Origin: Phaeosaccion multiseriatum
Lineage: Eukaryota > Ochrophyta, other classes
Assembly: GCA_965112735.1 (NCBI GenBank)
Contig: OZ218958.1
Coordinates: 2,356,001-2,420,000, forward strand
Length of the DNA: 64,000 nucleotides
Direction of reading: 5' to 3'
Under the pieces are notes generated by a model. The model did no database searches and was not told the DNA's origin. It saw nothing but the letters and a program-made list of their open reading frames with translations. Position numbers and translations under genes: made by a program. The stretch's first letter is position 1; each line of letters opens with the position of its first letter. Positions 29,044 to 37,959 of the stretch are shown here, piece by piece.

Positions 29044-31573
29044 GAAGCTGAAGGCCTGCCCCGCCTGTGGCTCCTTGAGAGTGATGCCTGCTCTCTTGAC
29101 GGAGGGGCCGATCTCCGCCACGGTGCCCTGAGGGGACACCACCTTGGTCAGCAAGCCCTTGGCATCCATCTCGGCATTGGGTAAGGTCACCTGCAGGGCC
29201 AAGATTAGAGGCATACGGTAGGGGTGGGGGTGGGGGTGGGGGTGGGGTGGGGTGGTTAGTTTCACTTTCAGTTGAGTATGCCTCACCCCAAGGCCTCTCT
29301 CAATTACGGTACCGTCCTCCGAGCTCAGAAGCTCTCATGTACACCTCCGACCACCTCCCACCATACCCACCACACGCACCATACCCACCACACGCACCAT
29401 ACACACCATACACACGACACGCACCAAATTCTCTGCCCTGAGGAGCTTGGCCAGATCCACGGCTTTCTCTCGCCCATCTACGAGTGTGTAAGCACCGATC
29501 TTCTGGGATACGACCGGGCTGATTACAGTCTGTGGAGGGAGGGAGGGAGGGAGGGAGGGGGAGAGAGAGGGAGAGATAAACAGAGAGAGGATGAGAGAGA
29601 GGTAGAGCGAGAGAGAGGAGGAGGGGAGGGGAGGGGAGCGGGAAGGGAAATCATTCTAGAGCTCGTACTTGATCGACGTCAGGGGCGGAGGAAAGGAGGG
29701 CACACACATCTACGCACTGACATCACAAACACACACGCACACGTACACACACACACACGCACACACACGCACACACACGCACACACACATTCACACACAC
29801 ACACACACACACACACGCGCGCACACACACACACATACATGCACGTACCTCTGCTGAGAGTTTGCGCAGCTCGCTCGTGTCGAAGAAGCAGTGAGGCTCA
29901 TAGTAGAGGCTGCCCTTGCGCTGCCCCTTGGAGGCCTGTGCTCAGCACATGGCATTGAGGCAGGAGATGGCAGTGGAGGGACGGACCGACACCAGGAAGA
30001 GAGAGAGAGAGAGAGAGGGAGGACACGGCGGAGGGAGAGACACCGGGAGAGGGGGGGAAAGACAAAAGAGATTAGCTCAACATAGGCCCTGGGAGGGTTC
30101 ACTGACTTCAGAAGCTCACTGACTTGGCGAGGGTTCACTGACTTCAGGAGGGTTCACTGACTTGGCGAGGGTTCACTGACTTAGGAGGGTTCACTGACAT
30201 GGTATGACGGCGCCACGGGTGCAGCCTGTTGGCATCTCCCCCCCACCCCGGGGCCCCACCCCCGCAAGGCCCCTCATACCCTACCCTCGTCCCCGACAGG
30301 CCTCCTTGCTCTGCCCATATGCCTGAGCCCCCCCCCCCCTCAATCCCTGGCAGGCCCCTTTTGCTCTGCTCTACTCTGCTCCGCCGACGTGCTTCCCTAT
30401 TCCTCCCTCTGCTCTGCGCATACGCTTTCCTCCCTTCCTCCCCTACTCTACCCACCCACCCCACCAACCTGCATAAGGTACCCATTCTCCTTGTCCTGCC
30501 AGGGCGGCCCCACCAATGCCCCCGTCGTGGTCACGAGGTGGGCGGAGTGCTCTCCGTCTAAGCTGCGAAGGGCCACCTCATCACCTGGGCGCAAGTAAGT
30601 CACCTTGGAGGAGGGGAAGAAGCGCTGAGGGGGCAAGAGAGAGAGGGGAGAGCGGAAAGGGGTAGGGCGGAGCAGGCAGCCACGAGAGGAACAGGAGGTG
30701 GACTCGGGTGAGGAAGGGGGAAGGCTCGACCACATGAGGCATCAACTAAGCTTCGCACAGATCGTCGCATTCTGGTCATTATAGGGGTTGGTGGGGGGCA
30801 CGTAGTAGGGATGGCAGTTGATGGTCAAGCACAAACAAGGGGAAGGGGTAGGGGACAGTCGCAGCTGGAGGAAGCAGGGATGGAAGTGGGTGGGCAGTGC
30901 AGTGCAGAGAGAGAGGGGTGGGGGGAGAGCAGATGCCGTACCGAGAGTTTGGGCTCCGCGCTGCCCGCGGCGAAGATGGGCACGTTGCTGGGGAGGAGCT
31001 TGGAAAGGGGCTCCAGGGTGTTGGCGTTGCAGTGGTCGTCCAGCCCCTACTCATTGGAGGTCAGGATAGGACAGGGCGGGACAGGAGGAGGCGGACCACG
31101 GGGAGAGGCGGGCATGGTGAGGAAGGCCGGGAGGGAGGGTGTGGGAGGGTGGGGAGTGGGGACCAGGAGAGTGCGACAATAGGCCGTGTGTACCGGCACC
31201 CGCTCACCTGCGTGAAGATGAGTACGTCAATCTCTTTGGCGTACTTGGTGAGGAGGGCGTCGTAGTCCTTCAGCACCCTCTTGTTGGCCGCGTACATCAG
31301 AGGCATACCAAAGTCCATCGTGGCGAAGACAGGGTCGCATAGAATGGACACTCCGTTCACGCTCCAATGCCAGCTGTTGCCCTCCAGGTAGGTTAGAGTG
31401 GTGGGGAGGGTGTGGTCTGCTGCCTGTGCCGCTGTGGATGACGAGGATGGTGATGGTGCAGAAAGGCGAAGCGCTGATGATGTCCGTGTCATCACGGGCG
31501 GTGAAAGCACAAAGCTCGACGACAAGGCCACAAGCAGGCTACCCAGTATCAATACCCGCATCATAATCATCAT
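29038..31573 (-). CDS. Plastid-type metallo-beta-lactamase-fold protein
   Basis: Exons on the minus strand: 31573-31208, 31046-30942, 30624-30469, 29935-29849, 29529-29425 and 29190-29038. They join in phase to 323 residues. The N-terminus is a hydrophobic signal (RVLILGSLLVAL) followed by SSSFVLSPP, resembling the cleavage motif of complex-plastid presequences. The body follows the plant chloroplast family of this fold: TYLEGNSWHW, a DPVF strand, TQGLDDHCN in place of the classical HxHxDH metal motif, GPPWQDKENGY, and SLYYEPHC. Substrate is not known; classical metal ligands are only partly present. It shares a 249-bp divergent promoter with the phosphatase gene. The alternative downstream Met codons in the first five residues would not change the signal. 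Confidence 0.85.
29720..29842 (+). repeat. (AC)n microsatellite in MBL-gene intron
   Basis: CA dinucleotide tract between exons 4 and 5, adjacent to the donor of exon 4; on the sense strand it reads (GT)n. Confidence 0.93.
30090..30205 (+). repeat. GGTTCACTGACTT minisatellite in MBL-gene intron
   Basis: Five or six imperfect units of about 20-25 bp containing GGTTCACTGACTT, within the intron between exons 3 and 4. Confidence 0.8.
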
Positions 31574-31667
31574 CTTGTTTTTTTCTTCTTATTGGGGATG
31601 ATGACTCGGTTTGATTGCCTTATTGACTTATGACTCGGAGTCAGGAAGTTTGAAGTTTGAGCTCACT

Positions 31668-31717
<50 letters not shown>

Positions 31718-31822
31718 TGTACTGCATTATTGCATTATTCATCTTCTTCATTCCCCGCCTACTTTGCCTGTGTGAGGGCCGCAGTAGTAGGACAAGGAAA
31801 GGCGCACTTGAGCACCGATCGA
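31574..31822. promoter_or_regulatory. Bidirectional promoter region, MBL gene / histidine phosphatase
   Basis: The 249 bp between divergent ATGs. It contains a (TC)n/(GT)n run (31675-31720). No clear TATA box was identified. Confidence 0.4.
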
Positions 31823-32841
31823 ATGTCTGGGCTTGCTGAGGGAGAGGCGCCCCCTAAGTCGGAGGAGAAGCTCCTTGGAGCGAACCGAAAGGTGACAGGG
31901 GTGCTGAGAGATGGGGCCTGCCCGAAAGTCGTGCACTTCGTTCGTCACGCGCAGGCAACGCACAACCTTGCCGCGGAACAGGAGGGCAGGGCCGCGTACA
32001 CCCAAATCAAGCACCTCGACGCACGGTGAGGAGAAGGAGAAGTAACAGAAGGACGAGAAGGAGGAAGAGGAGGAGGACGACGAGGAGGAGGGGGGGTGTG
32101 AGGAGAAAGACATTGGGGTGAGGATGACCGATTGCATTGAGAAGATGCTCCACATTGCCCTCCCCTGCCCCCCTTCCAACACTTCTAACTCCTCTCGTGG
32201 CCCTTTCCCTCCCAACCCACTCCCCCCTCCAGCCTCACGGACAAGGGCAAGGACCAATGCGCAAAACTCAAGCCACAGATGGACAAGTTGAGTGCCGAGA
32301 TCGAGCTCGTGGTGATCTCTCCACTCTCCCGAGCCATCGAGACGGCCAAGCTTAGCGTGGAGAAGAAGGAGGGCATTCCTTGGATCGTTCTCGAGTGCGT
32401 GCGAGAGAGGGCCGCTGGCCACCCCTGCGATAAGCGACGGCCTGTCAAGGAGATGGCAGTGGAGCACCCAGGTAAGGGCGTTACACACACACGTATACAC
32501 ACGCACACACACACACACGTACCCACCTCTTTACCCCCCTCCTCCCCCACTCACCCGCACTCCCTGCACCAGACCTGGACTGGTCACAGATGGCGGACAA
32601 TGAAGACGTATACTACGACCAACTGGGGGGGGACGCAGGAAGGGAGACAGAGGCCGAGATGCTAACTCGCTGCTTCAAGCTCTTCGACTGGCTAGAGCAG
32701 AGGCCCGAGACCAACATTACCGTGGTGACACATAGTGCCATCCTCTCGGTGCTGTTCAGCCAGGCCATCTCGTGTGGACCCAGGCTGAACAAATGGTTCG
32801 AGAACTGCGAGCACAGGACGACGGTGCTCAATCTTCAATAG
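31823..32841 (+). CDS. Histidine phosphatase (phosphoglycerate mutase-like) family protein
   Basis: Exons 31823-32025, 32233-32471 and 32573-32841 join in phase to 236 residues. Hallmarks are VVHFVRHAQATHN, whose His is the phospho-acceptor (RHA instead of the common RHG), SPLSRAIETAKL, an ECVRERAAGHPCDKRRP loop, and VTHSAILSVLF with the second catalytic His. No targeting signal is seen, so it is probably cytosolic. The substrate (phospho-sugar, nucleotide or protein) cannot be told. The frame is open upstream to a Met at 31703, but that lies in a GT repeat, so the Met at 31823 is preferred. Confidence 0.88.
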
Positions 32842-33865
32842 ACTGACAGACAGACTGACTCAGCGGCGTCAGTAGACTGACTTGGTGGAATCACCTGGCC
32901 CAGCTGGGTGAATGCGAGGAGAGGACGACGGTGCTCAAATTTCAAATTTCAGTAGAGTAGAGTGACTGGGTTCAGTGGAATCATATGTCTTCGGGCCTGA
33001 CTGCCATCTGAATGAGTGCTGAGTGCCGGGGCGAGGTTAGGCCAGCCATCGGTATATGCAAGAGGACCACTGCCAAGGACCAACACCAGAGAGGAAAGAC
33101 AAAGGAGTAGAGAAAGGCATCACAGCTTTCCCTTTGGCGTCCTTCCCTTGCCCATGAAGTGAAAGTGGGAAAGGAGAATGGGCAACACTAGAGTCGGGTG
33201 GGGGCACTGCATACGTGCGGTTACGTAACCTTCTGTCCTGCGTCGCCTCTTCCTTGGTGAAGAGTCACAAATGACAGTTTCACGGCTTGGTGCTCTGTAC
33301 TGGGAAAGCGCTGTGCGTGCCATCTGTAGCGGCAGCGGTAGCATCGGTAGCAGCCAATCTTTGTGATTGCTGTCGTCACGTGAAGGCCTTTTATTATGGT
33401 CGCCGGAGGGGGGGGGGGGCGGCAAATAAATCCCATGTATTTACATGCACGCTACCCTCGATTTGCGATTGATTGATCGGTCACTTTGCCGTGCTTCGCC
33501 GAGGTGGTGAGTCACCTTCTCACTCCTCCACAGACCAGAGCAGCCGGCTGGCCTCTCTGGTGTCTCTTCTCTCTGGGCAAGTCAACTTGACTTCTGTATG
33601 TTGTATGGACCCCTTCCCCTTCGCCCCCCCTTGAAAGCTTCGAAGGCGCAGCAGGAAGAGCGAGGGCTCCTCTGCCTCCCTCCCCCAGTACGGCTGTGGA
33701 GCACTCAGGAGGAGCTAAGCATCTCGTGTGAGCAGTACACGTGGCAAGCTAGACAAGTCTGCAAAACCAAGTCCTCTCCTTTGTTCTGCCTGCTGCAACT
33801 GCTTCAAGACTCCTCCTCCTCCTCCTCCTCCTCCTCACCACTCCTCATCTTCGAAGAACACCGGC
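32842..33865. other. Intergenic; contains a partial duplicate of the phosphatase 3' end
   Basis: About 35 bp at 32911-32945 repeat the last coding bases of the phosphatase gene (GGACGACGGTGCTCAA...), and GACTGAC-type repeats surround it. A 12-bp perfect palindrome GGTTACGTAACC lies at 33219-33230. No gene was recognised. Confidence 0.6.
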
Positions 33866-34373
33866 CCTTACTTCGGCAGCTGAGCAGGGAGGTTGCGCTC
33901 CTCTGGAACCACGAGTCGCTCCAGACCTGCAGGCAGATCCGGTAGGGGCTTGCTGAACTCTCGGCTGATTGAACTAGTAACCAAAGCTGATCTTCCTCAG
34001 CGACGAAGGCAGGGTTATCTGCTGATTGAACTGAGTGCTAAACTCAACCTCCTCTACACAACTGGGCAGAACCACATTGCTCTAATCGAAGTAGTACCCA
34101 ACGGATATCTTTCGCAGGGACGAGGGAAGGGCGATGGGCTCGTTGTGCAGACGCCCGAAGCTAACCTCCTCCAGAGATCCGGGGAGAATTCTTGTCACGT
34201 TGACTAAAGAGCGTGCCGAACTCGATCTTCCGCAGTGATGGAGGGAAGTCCAGAGGCCGATTAAACCTTGAGCCGCGATGGAAGCTCAACTCTCTCAGGG
34301 AGTGTGGGAGCTTGATTTTCCCCTCGAAGCACACATACCAAAAAGCAGACTCTCCAGCCAGTCAGGAAGGCGC
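33866..34373 (-). pseudogene. Degraded FNIP/leucine-rich-repeat gene
   Basis: On the minus strand several 20-25 residue units match the FNIP-type repeat (LPxSLxxxxFGxxFNxPI): LPHSLRELSF..RFNRPLDF, FPPSLRKIEFG, LPGSLEEVSFG..HNEPIA, LPSSLRKISVG, CVEEVEFSTQFNQQIT, LPSSLRKISFG. The reading frame is broken by at least two frame changes and by in-frame TAG codons at 34082-34084 and 33974-33976. FNIP repeats are typical of Dictyostelium and of some protist and giant-virus proteins; no virus link is shown here. No intact start or end was found. Splicing cannot be wholly excluded, but stops inside repeat units argue for decay. Confidence 0.72.
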
Positions 34374-35017
34374 ATCTCGGCGGCGCCAAAACAGTGCCCC
34401 TGTCGAGCGTGCTTGACCGAGAGAGGGGGCACTCTAGCACTTCCTGGACAAGGGCAGCGTCCACGTTCAGTTGTGGAGTACGTCAAGCCGCCCAGTGGTT
34501 GATACAGTAGCCACACGAAATCGACGCCGCTTCCCTTCTCCCCCTTCGCGCTGAGTACTGGCACACCTTCCACGGCAGCAGCAGCAGCAGCCCATCCTCC
34601 GAACGGTGCAAGCTCAAGCCGCTGCTAATAAAAACATTCTTCTCCTTCCTTTTTCCTTCCTTATCATCTCCACCTCTTTTACACACTCCCCACAGACTCC
34701 GGAAGGATCCACATGCTTTGGCAACCAAATTCAGCACCTCCACCCCATCCCAGGCTGTCAGATGACCAGAGACAGGGCCTCCAGACCGCCTCTTTGCGGA
34801 ACGACGGAGGTTCGAGGGCCATTTGCCATTTGATCACCATTTTTTTTTTTTAAGGAGTTGTACTGCGGCAAAGGGGGGGGGATTATAAAGCAAGCATAAC
34901 TACACCCCACTCCTCCTCCATCTCTCCTCCCCCATCTCTCCTCCCGACCCTTCTTGCTGCTGTCTGTACGACAGAGTCGCTCGGGGTAGGGGAAGAGCGA
35001 GTGTGCTCTCGAGGAAG
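34374..35017. promoter_or_regulatory. Upstream region of ankyrin/BTB copy 2
   Basis: Contains a poly-T run (34841-34852), a TATAAAG box at 34884-34890 (about 134 bp before the ATG), and a block of about 50 bp before the ATG conserved with the other two copies (GGGGTAGGGGAAGAG, CTCTCGAGGAAG). Nothing else was recognised. Confidence 0.4.
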
Positions 35018-37099
35018 ATGAGCGCGGAGCGGGAGAGGATTGCCGGGAAGGTGCAGGAGTGGTATGACAAGAGAGCTGAGCTGGAGGCTTCGGGCTGGGG
35101 AAGCAGCAAGGAGGACCTACTTCTTTTGCTCAAGGCCGTTCTCTGCACCGTCGATGTCGAGGAGCTGAAGCAGAAGGGGTATGGTCCGCTGCACTACCTC
35201 GCCGATGCTGAGAAGAGCAAGGAGACGCGCTGCTCGGAGGTGAAGGGTTCGAGGATGCTGGAGGGGGTGAAGCTGCTGGGGGAGTGCGGACTAAGCGTTG
35301 ACACCAGGCGAGATGGGGGTTCCTGGACGGCTCTGCACCAAGCTGCATGGAGGGGGCACTTTGACTTGGTGAAGGGGCTACTGGAGGCAGGTGCGGATGT
35401 CAACATCAAGTGTGATGCTGGACAGACACCTCTACGCCTTGCTGCTCACGCCGGCCACCCCATGATAGTGTGGTACTTGCTTAAGCATGGAGCCAAATGG
35501 GAGGGGACCTACGCCTTGCACAGTGCGGCTTGGAATGGGAGCCCTTCGAGTGTGAAGATATTGCTGAAGGCAGGGGTCAATGTATTCGAGAAGAATCAGC
35601 ATGGGGACACGGCTGCCCAGAGTTGCTGCAGAGGGATTGACGAGCAGGGCTCAAAAACAGGGCGTGCCGAGGCTCTGTCGATCTTGCTCAAGAAGGGCGC
35701 AGATGTGAAGGTGAAGGACGAAGATGGCCACACTCTCCTGCACCTCGCCGCGTACTCCGGAAACGAGCAGTGCATCCCCATTCTTGTGGGCAGAGGGCTC
35801 GAGGTCGATGCAACGCGCAACGATTTGTGCACGCCGCTCCACTCGGCCTCTTTGTGTGGACATTTGGGATGTGTGAAGGAGCTCATTCGCCGCGGTGCAC
35901 CCCTTGATGCTGTCAATGTCAGTGGTCGCACTTCCCTCATGTTTGCTATCGGCAAAGGCCATGTGAAGGTTGTGAGCGAGCTGATACGCGCCGATGCCTC
36001 TGTCGATGTCAAGGACAAGAATTCGATCACCCCACTGCATGTCGCGGCCGCCCTGGGCAGCATCAAGCTGGCCTACCTCCTGGTGGAGGGTGGAGCGGCG
36101 GTCGATGCCCTCACCGATGATGGTGAAAGTCCTTTGGTATCGTGCATGCGCCCTGGAGAAGGGAAGATAGCTCGGACGTTGAAGAGGTTTGGTACACCAC
36201 CAGGAGAGAAGGAGGCGCGCGAGAAGGTGGCTCGATTCCTGCTGAAGATGGGCATTGCTATCGATGGGAAGGTGATGAAAGTGGCAGGGGAGGCAGGCTT
36301 CGGTGATATCGTTGCTTCTTTCTTCCGAGAAGGGATGGAGGAGTGCAATGTGGTCAAAGACAGACTTCACACCGTTTCTACCCACTATCTCTCTACGATG
36401 AACGGTGCTGAGGATGAGAAGGCTGACAGCACAGTGCGGGTTAGGCTGGTGAATACGCGCAGTGGAGAGAAGGGCGAGAAGCATTACGATTTGAGCATCC
36501 CTCTGATGAAGCGGCTGGCGGGGAGGATCAGTGGGGGAGAGGACGAGGGGGCGAAGATCTCCACAGGCCCAGCCTCAGCGGCAGGCATTCTTCCGAATAT
36601 GCTTGACCCGAGGAAGCACGGCTACAAGGGGGACGATGAAGATGATGATGGGGAGGAGAAGGGGGCAGGGAAGGGCAAGAAGGAGATGAAGCGTGCAGAG
36701 CTGAAGTATGATGGCGTGGACTTCACGGAGGAGGGCTTTGAGGCTGTGGTGCAGTTCGTGACGACGGGCAGTGTGGAGGAGCTGCTGACGAGAAGGCCGC
36801 GAGAGGGAGGTACAGAGGGGGGCGCCAGCAGCAACAGCAGCAGCGGCAGACGAGGAGGAGGAGGAGGGGGGGGAGGTGAAGGCACTGGCCGGGGCGGCAA
36901 GAAGAGGAAGCGTGTGAAGCTGTTCGACGACGTTCGAGCGAAACAGGCTCTGCAGGCCGCGGAGTTCTTCTGCTTGGAGGGCATGTCGAGGGAGGTGAAG
37001 ACGCTGATGGGAGAGTACGGCTTTGAGCTGGAGCAGAACGAGACTGAGAAGGAGGAGGATGAAGGGCCGTCGCGGAAGAGGAGCCGGGCTGACCCTTGA
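35018..37099 (+). CDS. Ankyrin-repeat/BTB-like protein, copy 2, full length
   Basis: Intronless, 693 residues, ending SRKRSRADP. The N-terminal 60 residues are helical and conserved among the copies. Ankyrin repeats run from about residue 105 to 400 (TALHQAAWRGHFDLVKGLLEAGADV, TLLHLAAYSGNEQCIPILVGRG, TPLHSASLCGHLGCVKELIRRG and others). An acidic Lys-rich linker (GDDEDDDGEEKGAGKGKK) separates two parts of a BTB/POZ-like region; its last part reads FEAVVQFVTTGS ... FDDVRAKQALQAAEFFCLEGMSREV. The BTB call rests on pattern only. The final Lys/Arg-rich tail could be a nuclear signal. Copies 2 and 3 are in direct tandem 861 bp apart. The start at 35018 is chosen because it is common to all copies. 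Confidence 0.87.
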   Translation: MSAERERIAGKVQEWYDKRAELEASGWGSSKEDLLLLLKAVLCTVDVEELKQKGYGPLHYLADAEKSKETRCSEVKGSRMLEGVKLLGECGLSVDTRRDGGSWTALHQAAWRGHFDLVKGLLEAGADVNIKCDAGQTPLRLAAHAGHPMIVWYLLKHGAKWEGTYALHSAAWNGSPSSVKILLKAGVNVFEKNQHGDTAAQSCCRGIDEQGSKTGRAEALSILLKKGADVKVKDEDGHTLLHLAAYSGNEQCIPILVGRGLEVDATRNDLCTPLHSASLCGHLGCVKELIRRGAPLDAVNVSGRTSLMFAIGKGHVKVVSELIRADASVDVKDKNSITPLHVAAALGSIKLAYLLVEGGAAVDALTDDGESPLVSCMRPGEGKIARTLKRFGTPPGEKEAREKVARFLLKMGIAIDGKVMKVAGEAGFGDIVASFFREGMEECNVVKDRLHTVSTHYLSTMNGAEDEKADSTVRVRLVNTRSGEKGEKHYDLSIPLMKRLAGRISGGEDEGAKISTGPASAAGILPNMLDPRKHGYKGDDEDDDGEEKGAGKGKKEMKRAELKYDGVDFTEEGFEAVVQFVTTGSVEELLTRRPREGGTEGGASSNSSSGRRGGGGGGGGEGTGRGGKKRKRVKLFDDVRAKQALQAAEFFCLEGMSREVKTLMGEYGFELEQNETEKEEDEGPSRKRSRADP

Positions 37100-37959
37100 G
37101 CACCACCACAGGAGGACTTCAGCAGCTGAATGCATGAGTGAGCTCGCCTCGGGGGTGGGAAGGGAGAGAGGTAGAGTGAGCATGAAAGGCATGCGAGGAG
37201 ACGAGAGATGCGTGGGGTGCGTAACGGTGTGCGGTGTGTGCGGTGTGCACCTTGGCGTCAGCGGCGTATGCGTTAGGAGGGCCGTGGTGAGGAGCACCAC
37301 CTTCCACCACCCCTCATCCGAACAAGTGTGAGAGGAGGCGTGCTCTTGATTGGGTCCCATTGATTGGGAGTACGATGTGGATCATGGATCACAACCATAC
37401 CGGTCTCTGTGAATAATCGAATAATAGCAATATTAGCGACAAGGGGGGGGTGGTTAAACGCGAAGGAGAGATGATGTGTGTGCTGCGCATGAACAGCGGT
37501 TTCATGGCGTACATGAGGACAGAGTATCTGGCGGGTGATCATGAGTGGAAGGCCAAGGTGTCGAGGGCCGACCTTCAGACCAAGCCATAGGTAATTGTGT
37601 ACTTGAGTGATTAACAGTGAATAGATAGTACAAAGAAAAACAAAAGGGGGGGGGGGGGGGCGGATCATACTAAAATCATGCAGATCATGGATGACGTCAT
37701 GGATCACATCAGCCAAGGCATCACATCATGGATCATACACTGCTTTATACATGATCGGATCCCCCCCCCCCACATCAAATTGCATAGGAGTTGGTTCCTC
37801 AAAACACAAATGGCGACTTTCGTTTTTTTTCCTTCTTCCGATCCTTCTTAAACTAAAACAAGGGTGTAATATATATAGATCCTTCACGCTGAGCTGCTGC
37901 TTGCTGTTGTTTTTACGACAGACCCGCTTGGGTAGAGGAAGGGAGCGCTCTCGAGGAAG
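37100..37959. promoter_or_regulatory. Spacer and promoter between ankyrin/BTB copies 2 and 3
   Basis: The first 120 bp share sequence with the region after copy 3 (GAGACGAGAGATGCGTGGG), showing that the duplicated segment included 3' flank. The TATATATAG box (37870-37878) lies 90 bp before the copy 3 ATG, followed by the conserved leader with ACAGACCCGCTTGGGTAGAG. No other gene seen. Confidence 0.45.

Noticed and set aside
31703-31822. N-terminal extension of the histidine phosphatase from a Met in the GT repeat
   Set aside because: It would begin with a Cys/Val run from a microsatellite inside the short divergent promoter. The Met at 31823 gives a normal family start.
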